Source of the DNA: Erysipelotrichaceae bacterium
GTDB lineage: Bacteria > Bacillota_I > Bacilli_A > RFN20 > CAG-826
Direction of reading: 5' to 3'
Length of the DNA: 46,826 nt
Assembly (NCBI GenBank): GCA_015059105.1
Contig: SVBB01000011.1
Location: forward strand, 1 to 46,826
A program made the position numbers and the translations under genes. The notes beneath the pieces were generated by a model that had not been told where the DNA came from, made no database searches, and was given only the letters and a program-made list of their open reading frames with translations. The number at the start of each line of letters is the position of its first letter. The stretch's first letter is position 1. This document shows positions 16,797-24,290 of this stretch, piece after piece.

Positions 16797-18311
16797 TTAT
16801 TTAGAAAGGTTCAAATCGTCGATATCATTCTCGAAATCAAGGTCGAGGTCGTTATTTTCTTCTTTCTGTTTTCCGTTTGAGTTATCGTTAAAGATATCAA
16901 CTTCATCCGCATTGATGATGAGTCCGACTTTACCTCTTAAACCAGTCATGATTTCAATATCGATATCTTCTTTGATGGAGTCATCGAGATTCTCCATGAC
17001 GTTGCAAGTATCAATCACTGCTTGGCATAATGTACTTCTCTTTAATGAGGTGCCTTTCATATCAGTTAAGTTCTCGTAACCTTGGTCACGTTTATGTTGA
17101 CGGTATGCTTCGGCTTTTTCTTTTAAGATATCTTTTCTACCATAGTTGACATGGCTTGGATCATTGAACTGTTTGAATGTTTCAATGAAGGCGCTCCACT
17201 CAGGAGAAGTTGAATGGAGAATATTTCTTTCCATCCATCCGCCTTTATGATCATCTTCAATTTGATTGATGTCAAAAACGAGTTGGTTGAGTTTACTAGA
17301 AATTCTATCTTGGAAAGATCTCACATATTTATTTTGGAAGACCTTATTGATAGAGCGGATTTGGAAAACTTCTTCTTTACTTCTTCTCTCCATTCTCACA
17401 TTTGGATCATCTTCCACAAAGAGTTTATCAAAGCTGACCTCTTTTCTTTCACCAGTATTTGGATCAGTTCTAACTACTTTGTAATTTAAGAATAAGTCAC
17501 GGTCATTGATGTTAAGGCCGTAGTTTTTAAGTTTTTCAATAAATGTATTAGGAGTGTCGAGAAGGTTCATTCCCATCTTTCCGTTAATCACTTCTGTTAG
17601 TTCCGGGTTTGGATTGCCTCTAAATAATTCGGCATTACTCATCGCCATCGCCGCCTGCATTTGTGTTAACGTTGGACAAGCATAGTAATCGATACCGTTA
17701 TGTTTAACAATGTTGCCATATCCATTAAGGGTTTCAAATGGTTTCTTTAAACCCGCTAAAGCGGTTTTTAATGTCGCACTAGAATCAATAACGCCAGAAT
17801 CAAGAACGCCGTTAATCGTATATCCTTGTTCACATAGTGCTTGATGTTCCATATAGAAATATGCTTGCGCGGCCCTATCATTACCAAGTCTATAAATTTC
17901 AGTCGCATCTAATTTGAAGACTTTATCATATTCACGGTAAGCGAGTTTATCTGGGCTATTGATATATTCTTGATAAATCTTTTCGTTATAAGCGATATCC
18001 TTTGGATCCTTACCAAGTCTTAATGAATAAGTGATGATTCTTCCAAACGGATTATTTCTTACTCTGTTCTCACCATATTTACTTTTTAAAGAAGCGAGGA
18101 TTTGTTCTCTCTCTGCCACTCTTCTTTTATATTCTTCGTTCATACGATAAATCGCGATTTCATCTGGATCGTCCAATTTTTGTAAAATCGCTTCATCTTC
18201 ATATTCAAGAACTCCACCGAGAGTTTCATTCATCTTATCGACTAAATAATGGTGACGGTCGATAATTCTTTGCTTTTCTTCTTGTGTTAATGGTTTGTCA
18301 TAATCTGGCAT
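16797..18311 (-). CDS. TTSKEY-module protein B (504 aa), candidate T4SS cargo
   Basis: Family not recognised. Soluble and charged, with no signal peptide or membrane helix. The N-terminus (EEKQRIIDRHHYLVDKMNETL) nearly repeats that of the 570-aa protein. A middle block (YNEKIYQEYINSPDKLAYREYDKVFKL, about 112-140) is shared with three paralogues. The C-terminal module (about 355-440) reads HKGGWMERNILHSTSPEWSAF, FNDPSHVNYG, then a KAEAYRQHK helix and an LCQAVIDTCNVME helix; here TTSKEY is varied to STSPEW. The last 30 residues are very rich in Asp and Asn and end DDLNLSK, almost the same as the 547-aa protein (DDLDLSN). It has its own double-heptamer promoter and terminator, and GGAGG before the ATG. 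Acidic C-termini are known export signals in some T4SS; the role here is inferred. Confidence 0.75.
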   Translation of the reverse strand: MPDYDKPLTQEEKQRIIDRHHYLVDKMNETLGGVLEYEDEAILQKLDDPDEIAIYRMNEEYKRRVAEREQILASLKSKYGENRVRNNPFGRIITYSLRLGKDPKDIAYNEKIYQEYINSPDKLAYREYDKVFKLDATEIYRLGNDRAAQAYFYMEHQALCEQGYTINGVLDSGVIDSSATLKTALAGLKKPFETLNGYGNIVKHNGIDYYACPTLTQMQAAMAMSNAELFRGNPNPELTEVINGKMGMNLLDTPNTFIEKLKNYGLNINDRDLFLNYKVVRTDPNTGERKEVSFDKLFVEDDPNVRMERRSKEEVFQIRSINKVFQNKYVRSFQDRISSKLNQLVFDINQIEDDHKGGWMERNILHSTSPEWSAFIETFKQFNDPSHVNYGRKDILKEKAEAYRQHKRDQGYENLTDMKGTSLKRSTLCQAVIDTCNVMENLDDSIKEDIDIEIMTGLRGKVGLIINADEVDIFNDNSNGKQKEENNDLDLDFENDIDDLNLSK

Positions 18312-18334
18312 AGTTACTTCCTCCTAACACTTAT

Positions 18335-18368
18335 AGTATAAAACAACACTTGCCACAGAAGTGCCACA
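18335..18368 (-). promoter_or_regulatory. Double-heptamer promoter of the 504-aa gene
   Basis: Minus strand: TGTGGCA (18368-18362), CTTC, TGTGGCA (18357-18351), 10 bp, then TATACT (18340-18335). The distal heptamer abuts the T-run of the preceding terminator. Confidence 0.85.
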
Positions 18369-18398
18369 AAAAAACTCCTAAGATGTTATCCTAGGAGT
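18367..18398 (-). terminator. Terminator after the 547-aa gene
   Basis: Stem ACTCCTAG/CTTAGGAGT-type (18398-18391 with 18382-18374), followed by seven Ts on the minus strand. It ends the 570/547-aa operon. Confidence 0.85.
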
Positions 18399-18417
18399 AA
18401 CATTAATAATAATGATA

Positions 18418-20061
18418 TTAGTTAGATAAATCTAAATCGTCCATCACGTCATCTAATTCTTTTTTATCTTTTTCTGTGATTTCGATTTTTTCGTTGCTAA
18501 ATAGTTTGCTCTTTTTCGGATCAATAGAGGCAACTTTATCCTCTTTAATGAATTCGTTGGCTAATGGATTTTGATCCACTTCTGCTGGGTCAAAGATCAC
18601 TTTCTTTCTAAGGCGTTCACTCATGCTCTCAGGAATATCGTATTTACTAGCGATTTCAATCGTGTCTAAACATAATTTCGCTCTGAGATTTCCTGGATAA
18701 GGTAACTTAGCAGCGTCTTCATAAGTGAAGACATCTTTATGAACTAAGTAGCACTGCGCTGCCAAGTTGATGCTATGATAATCGCCATGATTATGATGAT
18801 TTGGATCATCGAATTCTTTCATTGCTTTGATGAAGTCTTTGTATTCTTTAGAAGTTGTTCTAAAGATTTGTTCTTTAACATTACCTTTGATGTTTTCGGC
18901 AATTTCTCCAATATTCTTTTTCTCAAATTGTGCGATTGGAATATTGTTCTTTAAGCAGTAATCAAAGACGAAGTCTCTTCTAAAGTCTTTCGCTATTAAA
19001 TCTTCTCTAACGGCAGTCGGAGGTAATTTGAGTTTAGTTCCTAAGTTTGGTGAGAAATCATCAGTGAACACTTTTTTACAAGCGTTAACAGTATTTTCAT
19101 CTAACATTTTGAATTTGAAGTTAGTCCCTTCACTAAGTGGGTTACCAGAATAATATAGAGCTGGGGAAATCTCAGACTTCTTGCCTAATGCATCTGTCAT
19201 TTCACCGACATATTTATTTAATCCACCTGGACCAGAGATATCGATGTTAAAATCTTTAAATGCCGTCATTGTAGATTTAAATTCTTTGACAGCAATATTG
19301 AAGGTAGATTCGTTGTTGTTCTTATCACGGATGCTGTCATAAAGAGCCTTATTTGTATTCATGACATTGTTATCTTCAAGTGCTTCAAGAATATCTTGAT
19401 TGATAGGAGGTAATGTGAAATATCCTTCATCTTCAACAAGTCTAGCAGCATTCATCGCTGGGGCGAGTAATTCAAAGTTACCAGTGATGGATTTAAAATT
19501 CGCTTTTAATTCTGGAGTAAGCTCATCGACCTTATCTAATGTGCCTGACATTCTGAAGGCATCATCAATAATCTCTTCATTTTTTTCGTAATAATCTAAT
19601 AAGAGGTTCTTTATATCTTTTGAATCCGCAATCTTATATAGTTCACCGGCATCAAAATTCGCGAGCTTTTGGAATCTATTTTTAGCAAATTCTTCTGGGT
19701 TTTTATAATAGTATTTAACGACGTACTCGTTATATTTTTTGGAATGTGGATCATCTCCTGGAAGAAGTCTGGTATAAAGGCCGCGGTTTAAAAGGAACTT
19801 TTGACCTTTAATCTTATGATTAGCGAGTTTATCGCCGAGATCTTCCGCGATTTGTTCTCTCTTCTTAACACTTGCAGCGATTTCTCTACTCTTCAAATAG
19901 AATCTTTGTTCTGATGGATCATTGATTCTCTTATCGAAAGCACTGAGATCAAGCTTGATTTGTTTGTCCTCAGGCAAAATGCTGTTGAGATAATTGACAT
20001 TTGCAATGTATTTTCTTCTTAAGTCCGCTTTTTGAGCGCTTGTTAATCTGTAAGGTGGCAT
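18418..20061 (-). CDS. TTSKEY-module protein C (547 aa), candidate T4SS cargo
   Basis: Family not recognised. No signal peptide or membrane segment. The N-terminus (TSAQKADLRRKYIANVNYLN) is a diverged form of that in the other members, and the middle block YNEYVVKYYYKNPEEFAKNRFQKLANFDAGELY (in part) aligns with theirs. The C-terminal module starts near residue 390: IKGNVKEQIFRTTSKEYKDF, FDDPNHHNHG, QCYLVHK and a LRAKLCLDTIEIA helix. The last residues are acidic and end DDVMDDLDLSN. It follows the 570-aa gene after a gap of 17 bp with a Shine-Dalgarno (AAGGAG) and shares its promoter. No catalytic motif is visible. The paired genes could form a complex or be alternative cargo; nothing in the sequence decides this. 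Confidence 0.72.
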   Translation of the reverse strand: MPPYRLTSAQKADLRRKYIANVNYLNSILPEDKQIKLDLSAFDKRINDPSEQRFYLKSREIAASVKKREQIAEDLGDKLANHKIKGQKFLLNRGLYTRLLPGDDPHSKKYNEYVVKYYYKNPEEFAKNRFQKLANFDAGELYKIADSKDIKNLLLDYYEKNEEIIDDAFRMSGTLDKVDELTPELKANFKSITGNFELLAPAMNAARLVEDEGYFTLPPINQDILEALEDNNVMNTNKALYDSIRDKNNNESTFNIAVKEFKSTMTAFKDFNIDISGPGGLNKYVGEMTDALGKKSEISPALYYSGNPLSEGTNFKFKMLDENTVNACKKVFTDDFSPNLGTKLKLPPTAVREDLIAKDFRRDFVFDYCLKNNIPIAQFEKKNIGEIAENIKGNVKEQIFRTTSKEYKDFIKAMKEFDDPNHHNHGDYHSINLAAQCYLVHKDVFTYEDAAKLPYPGNLRAKLCLDTIEIASKYDIPESMSERLRKKVIFDPAEVDQNPLANEFIKEDKVASIDPKKSKLFSNEKIEITEKDKKELDDVMDDLDLSN

Positions 20062-20078
20062 AGTTTTAATCTCCTTAA

Positions 20079-21791
20079 TTAAAGTTTCATAGATTCTTCA
20101 TCGTCTTCGATAGATAATTCAGCATCATCTTTGACTTTGTTTTTCTCTTTTTTATTAGCGTTATTAGCTAATTCTTCTTCAATCACATTATCTGGTTCTT
20201 CAGGTTCTTGGTCATATAAAGAGAAGAAATCAGTATATTCGACTGGGCGATTGACACCCCCGAGTTGATATATGCTTTGGCCAATAGTCTCGTTATAAAC
20301 TTCTTGTATTTCTTTACCCATATCGATGATAGATTTAGCGAGACAGAATCTCTTGAATTCTGTGCCAGTTAATTCCTTGGCCTTTTTTCCTTCCGCGAAT
20401 AGTTGCAATTCTTGGTGTCTTTCTGCTGCAACCATATGACGATATATTTCTTCGTCAGTCATAGGAACACCACCATTGGCCTCCATTGAAGTAGATACTG
20501 GTTCATATAAATATCCAGCAGTGAGGTAGCCTTGATCTTCCTTATGAGCGATATAGGCTTCCGCTTTCTCTTTCATATAACTATAGTTCATAAAATGTGG
20601 AGAATTTGGATCGGAGAAATCTTTAATCGCATCTCTTAAGGCTTTGTATTGTTCAGAAGTAGTTCCACCGAGTCTTTCAAAGATATTACCTTTATATTTA
20701 TCTTCAATTTTCTTGGCGCTATAGGAACCACTGATACCAAGCTTTTCATTTAAACGGCTACCAAATTCTTCAAAGAACTTCTCTTGAGAGACAGTACTGA
20801 CTGCATCAAGCGCAAATTCATGATCGTTGAGATTTCCTCTTGGGTGATGTACGACTTCGTATTCAACCCCTGCCGCTTCATGACCTTTATTATTAATGAA
20901 CTCAGATGGTGAAACAGCTGTCGTGCTAGTTGTATCACCCACTTGAACCGACTTCGTGAATTCAATTTCTAGAGCAAGAGCGTAATAATTGCCTTCTTCA
21001 ATAATTTCACCAATGCCAAGAGAATCATAATATTCAGTTGGAGCGATATCTCCCCCGTCAACAGCATCCTTAATCTTTTGATTAACAATGTCAGTAAATT
21101 CAAGTTGATCATTGAGATTAAATTTCTCTGCTTGTTCTTTGCTTAATTCTGGGCAAGCAAGATAATCAGCATTAGTGATGTTCTTGCACATTTCAACTGG
21201 ATACTTTAACGCATTAGTAATGGCAAGAATGCTGGTTTTCTTTGCTTTAATGCTCTCAGCAATATTTGGGTTATTGGAGAGGTAATTTGATAAAGCCATC
21301 GCGTTTTCACATTCTTCAAAATGGTTGTAATAATATTCCGCGAGTTTTCCTTTATCGTCTTCACACTCATAAATTTCCATTGGATTGAAACATACTAAAG
21401 AAGAGAACGCCATATTCATAAAAGCGTCAGGATCGGCGATATAGTTTGTATAAAGTTTTTCGTTAAATTCTCTGGCTTCTTTTGTATTATCAGTTCTAAA
21501 ATAACGCTCAATCTTAAATCCATAATTTTCAAAATTACTAGGATGTTTAGCTTTTAATTGTTGAAGTGTAGCATCCTGCATCATTTTTTTAGCATTAATT
21601 CCTAAACTAGCGCGATACGCGACGACCTCACTTGGATCAGCAAACTTTTCTTTTAAGCCATTATCGTCATATTGAAGTTTTAATTCATCTGGAAGTTTCT
21701 CGTTCATCTTATCGACGAGTTCATGATGACGTTTAATGATCACTTGTTTTTCACTTTTTGTAAGACCGACTTGTTTTACTACTGGTGGCAT
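20079..21791 (-). CDS. TTSKEY-module protein D (570 aa), candidate T4SS cargo
   Basis: Family not recognised. The N-terminal KSEKQVIIKRHHELVDKMNE is close to the 504-aa protein. The middle block has FNEKLYTNYIADPDAFMNMAF and a YYYNHFEECENAMALS stretch. The shared module lies at about 365-520: YKGNIFERLGGTTSEQYKAL, FSDPNSPHFMNYSYMKEKAE, AYIAHK, then an insert of about 55 residues before the FKRFCLAKSIIDMGKEI helix. The end is Lys/Asp/Glu-rich, finishing DDEESMKL. First gene of a two-gene operon. Upstream are a double-heptamer promoter (21817-21850) and, further out, the palindromes O3 and O4 that resemble those before fucO. The ATG has GGAGG about 7 nt upstream. Export is inferred. Confidence 0.75.
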   Translation of the reverse strand: MPPVVKQVGLTKSEKQVIIKRHHELVDKMNEKLPDELKLQYDDNGLKEKFADPSEVVAYRASLGINAKKMMQDATLQQLKAKHPSNFENYGFKIERYFRTDNTKEAREFNEKLYTNYIADPDAFMNMAFSSLVCFNPMEIYECEDDKGKLAEYYYNHFEECENAMALSNYLSNNPNIAESIKAKKTSILAITNALKYPVEMCKNITNADYLACPELSKEQAEKFNLNDQLEFTDIVNQKIKDAVDGGDIAPTEYYDSLGIGEIIEEGNYYALALEIEFTKSVQVGDTTSTTAVSPSEFINNKGHEAAGVEYEVVHHPRGNLNDHEFALDAVSTVSQEKFFEEFGSRLNEKLGISGSYSAKKIEDKYKGNIFERLGGTTSEQYKALRDAIKDFSDPNSPHFMNYSYMKEKAEAYIAHKEDQGYLTAGYLYEPVSTSMEANGGVPMTDEEIYRHMVAAERHQELQLFAEGKKAKELTGTEFKRFCLAKSIIDMGKEIQEVYNETIGQSIYQLGGVNRPVEYTDFFSLYDQEPEEPDNVIEEELANNANKKEKNKVKDDAELSIEDDEESMKL

Positions 21792-21816
21792 AAGTTTTCC
21801 TCCTTAATATGCTTTA

Positions 21817-21850
21817 ATTATAAAATGCACCCTGCAACAGAAGTGCAACA
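21817..21850 (-). promoter_or_regulatory. Double-heptamer promoter of the 570/547-aa operon
   Basis: Minus strand: TGTTGCA (21850-21844), CTTC, TGTTGCA (21839-21833), 10 bp, then a perfect TATAAT (21822-21817). The transcript would start about 20 bp upstream of the ATG. Confidence 0.85.
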
Positions 21851-21960
21851 ACTCAAAATAATTATTAATTAATTTGATAAATCATTTGTTTTATTTAATA
21901 ATTATTTTACCACTTTCATATATACCTATTAATGTTAAATTAATAAAAATGATGTATTAT

Positions 21961-21984
21961 CAGGCATTACATTTGTAACACCTG
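21961..21984 (-). promoter_or_regulatory. Palindromic site O3 before the 570-aa gene
   Basis: Minus-strand core TGTTACAAATGTAATG (21980-21965) flanked by CAGG and CCTG. As RNA from the minus strand it forms a 10-bp stem with two G-U pairs and an AAAU loop; as DNA it has two mismatches. It lies 119 bp from O4. Confidence 0.6.
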
Positions 21985-22037
21985 GTACATCTTTTTAATG
22001 CTTTCACTATTTTAATCGAATAAGTATTTTATTATGT

Positions 22038-22056
22038 AATATCTTTAGATATTATA
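22038..22056 (-). promoter_or_regulatory. Central palindrome and -10 box before the 570-aa gene
   Basis: AATATCT-TT-AGATATT (22038-22053) overlaps a perfect -10 TATAAT on the minus strand (22056-22051). Its distances to O3 and O4 (73 and 46 bp) match those in the fucO region (74 and 46 bp). Confidence 0.5.
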
Positions 22057-22061
22057 AAGCA

Positions 22062-22086
22062 AAGAAAAACGCCACCGAAGTGACGT
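22062..22086 (-). terminator. Terminator after the TetR-type gene
   Basis: Stem ACGTCAC (22086-22080), loop TTCG, GTGGCGT (22075-22069), then TTTTTCTTT. The 5' arm overlaps palindrome O4 by 3 bp, so the two RNA hairpins could not form together. Confidence 0.75.
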
Positions 22087-22099
22087 TACGTTTGTAACA
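22084..22099 (-). promoter_or_regulatory. Palindromic site O4 at the end of the TetR-type gene
   Basis: Minus-strand TGTTACAAACGTAACG, 15 of 16 positions as in O1 and O2, same orientation. It lies 20 bp past the stop codon of the TetR-type gene. Confidence 0.65.
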
Positions 22100-22118
22100 G
22101 CGAGATTAATTATCCGTT

Positions 22119-22655
22119 TTATGATATCGATTCGATAAGCGGGATATTTTTACTGTATTTATAAGCGATACGCGCGGCATCTTCAATCTTCTTTGGCTTG
22201 CCTTCTTTGATCCATTTAATAGCGAGGGTATAGAAAAGAGATAACCACATTGCTTGAATCGTTCTATTTTCTTCTTCCGCTGGTAATAAGGACATGAAGA
22301 CATCATGGACTTTATGTTCAACTCCGAGCTTGATAAGGATTTCAAACATCTGTCTATCTTTCTCGGTCTCTTTAAAGATGATGACCCAGTTATCATAGAT
22401 GTCTGTACCAACTTGGCTAGTAAGACGCATCGCATATTCTTTGATTTTGTCCACTAGCACTTCATCGATGCTATTATAGTTACGGTAGAAAGCCATGCGC
22501 GATACACCGGCGACATGACATAGATGAGTAATTGTGATATTCTCTAGTTTCTCTTTGTTTAATAAGACGATGAGAGCCGCAGAAATGCAGTTACGAGTAA
22601 ATTCACGGGACTCTTCATTATTTTTTTGCAAAGTCTTTAATTGTTTCTGATTCAT
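22119..22655 (-). CDS. TetR/AcrR family transcriptional regulator
   Basis: A 178-aa protein. Residues about 18-65 form the TetR N-terminal DNA-binding domain, with the typical recognition part ITITHLCHVAGVSRMAFYRNYNSIDEVL. The helical C-terminal domain (about 75-170) has WLSLFYTLAIKWIKEGKPKK, as in many repressors whose ligand is unknown. The start is supported by GGAGGTGG just upstream. It begins 11 bp after the 493-aa gene and should be transcribed with it, under the double-heptamer promoter at 24174-24207; a terminator follows. Four palindromes of the size TetR dimers bind lie nearby, one immediately downstream of this gene, so it is the first candidate for their binder. The effector molecule cannot be guessed. 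Confidence 0.9.
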   Translation of the reverse strand: MNQKQLKTLQKNNEESREFTRNCISAALIVLLNKEKLENITITHLCHVAGVSRMAFYRNYNSIDEVLVDKIKEYAMRLTSQVGTDIYDNWVIIFKETEKDRQMFEILIKLGVEHKVHDVFMSLLPAEEENRTIQAMWLSLFYTLAIKWIKEGKPKKIEDAARIAYKYSKNIPLIESIS

Positions 22656-22666
22656 CTCTCCACCTC

Positions 22667-24148
22667 CTACATTTTAATATCGCTATCGATAACGTTTTCA
22701 TTGACTTTTTCAGGACTATTGATGTTGTTATCGTTTTCATATTCATGGCTGTCACTGACATCTTTTTCGGATAAGAATGATTTACCTAAGACTGGATAAC
22801 CACGCATTAAATCTTTTTCCGCATCTTTTTCTAAATAATCTGATTGCTGAAGATTTTCTAAAGTATTGTTCACGAGTTGCACTCTATTACGAGATGTTTC
22901 ATCTAACTTGCTTAAATCAGTGAGGGCGTTAACACCTTTATGCTCTAAATAGGCATTAGACTTAAGACGTAAGTTCTTATCGTTGAGATAATAGATGCTA
23001 TTAGGATTATGATAATCTTCTAAAGCTTTTTCATATTCTCTATACTCTTTAGAAGTCGTATTGAACATCTTTTCAAAGAAACCACCTTTATGTTTATTGA
23101 GCGTCTCTTTAATGTTTGCTTCTTCTGGCATCTTATTTTTCTTATTGAAAACCTTTAACCAATTGTTTTGATATACTTTGCTATATTCTTTATTAACCGC
23201 GCGGATATTGAATGATTCAATTTCTTGTCTTTTAAAGATTGAATTATTCTTTGGATCAGCGATGACATCGCTATAATCGCAGTAGTCAGGCGCATTATTT
23301 AAATCAGTTTGAATTGAAACATAGCTCGATAAGAATTTGCTATCAATATATAAAGCTGGGTTGATATCTTTAATTGCCCTGAAATAGGCTTTTGGTTTAA
23401 GGGTGATATCATTTCCCGCTAAAGACTCTAATTTGTCTCTCACGTAGCCTTTAAAGTCTTTATTTGCCTCATCAGCGTTGATGACGATTTCTTTTGCGTC
23501 TTTATCATACATATATGGCATCGCATAGAAGTCATCGGTGAGAGCTTGTTCAGCAAGGTGCTTTGGATAAGCGATGACGTTAAGTGGTTCGCTCATTTGG
23601 TCTAAAGCTCTTACAAAAGCAGGATCTAAACCTTCATAGAAAGGCGCCCCATTAGAGTTAGCAAGAACATCTGCTAAATCGATCACCTCATGATTCTCTT
23701 TATAGAATTTGATGAGTTCAGTTTCTTTATCGTTACAGGCGGCTAATTTAGAAGGATCAAATGTCATGACCTTTCTAAAAAGCATCGCTTTCACTTTATC
23801 GGAATTTTCTAAATAATCATTATAGAGTTTTTCGTTATATGCTTTGGCGTAAGGAGTATCTTCGCTTTTAAGCGCGCAGACTAACCATTTACGGTCATCA
23901 GAGATGTGTAGTGGATTATTCTTAGATAAGTCATCGAGAATCTTATTTTGTTTTACTTTCATATCTTCCATCTCAGTAGCGATGTTATACGAATCCACTG
24001 TACTTGGGACGTCTAAACTGCCTTCAAATAATTCATTTTCAACAAGCTTATTATCCTCACTCTTGATGAATGAATTAAATTCATTAAGCAACTGTTTATA
24101 ACGCTTAACGATTCTTTCTTTTCTTTCATTTGGAATTAGTTTAGGCAT
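22667..24148 (-). CDS. TTSKEY-module protein E (493 aa), candidate T4SS cargo
   Basis: Family not recognised; soluble, charged, without signal peptide. Short N-terminal region (NERKERIVKRYKQLLNEFN), middle block YNEKLYNDYLENSDKVKAMLF, FDPSKLAACNDKETELIKFY. The shared module lies at about 350-440: HKGGFFEKMFNTTSKEYREY, YHNPNSIYYLND, NAYLEHK, RVQLVNNTLENL. The C-terminus is rich in Asn, Asp and Glu and ends DSDIKM, resembling the 570-aa protein (EESMKL). It is first in a two-gene operon with the TetR-type gene, under its own double-heptamer promoter, and directly follows the terminator of the T4SS operon. GGAGG precedes the ATG. Confidence 0.75.
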   Translation of the reverse strand: MPKLIPNERKERIVKRYKQLLNEFNSFIKSEDNKLVENELFEGSLDVPSTVDSYNIATEMEDMKVKQNKILDDLSKNNPLHISDDRKWLVCALKSEDTPYAKAYNEKLYNDYLENSDKVKAMLFRKVMTFDPSKLAACNDKETELIKFYKENHEVIDLADVLANSNGAPFYEGLDPAFVRALDQMSEPLNVIAYPKHLAEQALTDDFYAMPYMYDKDAKEIVINADEANKDFKGYVRDKLESLAGNDITLKPKAYFRAIKDINPALYIDSKFLSSYVSIQTDLNNAPDYCDYSDVIADPKNNSIFKRQEIESFNIRAVNKEYSKVYQNNWLKVFNKKNKMPEEANIKETLNKHKGGFFEKMFNTTSKEYREYEKALEDYHNPNSIYYLNDKNLRLKSNAYLEHKGVNALTDLSKLDETSRNRVQLVNNTLENLQQSDYLEKDAEKDLMRGYPVLGKSFLSEKDVSDSHEYENDNNINSPEKVNENVIDSDIKM

Positions 24149-24173
24149 ATAGATTCCTCCTTAACACAACTAC

Positions 24174-24207
24174 ATTGTAGAACAGTGAGTGCAACAGAAG
24201 TGCAACA
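24174..24207 (-). promoter_or_regulatory. Double-heptamer promoter of the 493-aa/TetR operon
   Basis: Minus strand: TGTTGCA (24207-24201), CTTC, TGTTGCA (24196-24190), 10 bp, then TACAAT (24179-24174). Confidence 0.85.
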
Positions 24208-24239
24208 TATTTAAATAATTATAAAAATATATAATAGCA

Positions 24240-24268
24240 AAAAGAAAACCTCCATTTTTTAAGGAGGT
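24240..24268 (-). terminator. Terminator of the T4SS-like operon
   Basis: Stem ACCTCC/GGAGGT (24268-24263 with 24253-24248), followed by TTTCTTTTT on the minus strand, 23 bp past the virB4-like stop. Confidence 0.85.
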
Positions 24269-24290
24269 CATCTAAGTTTTTAAACGTCAA

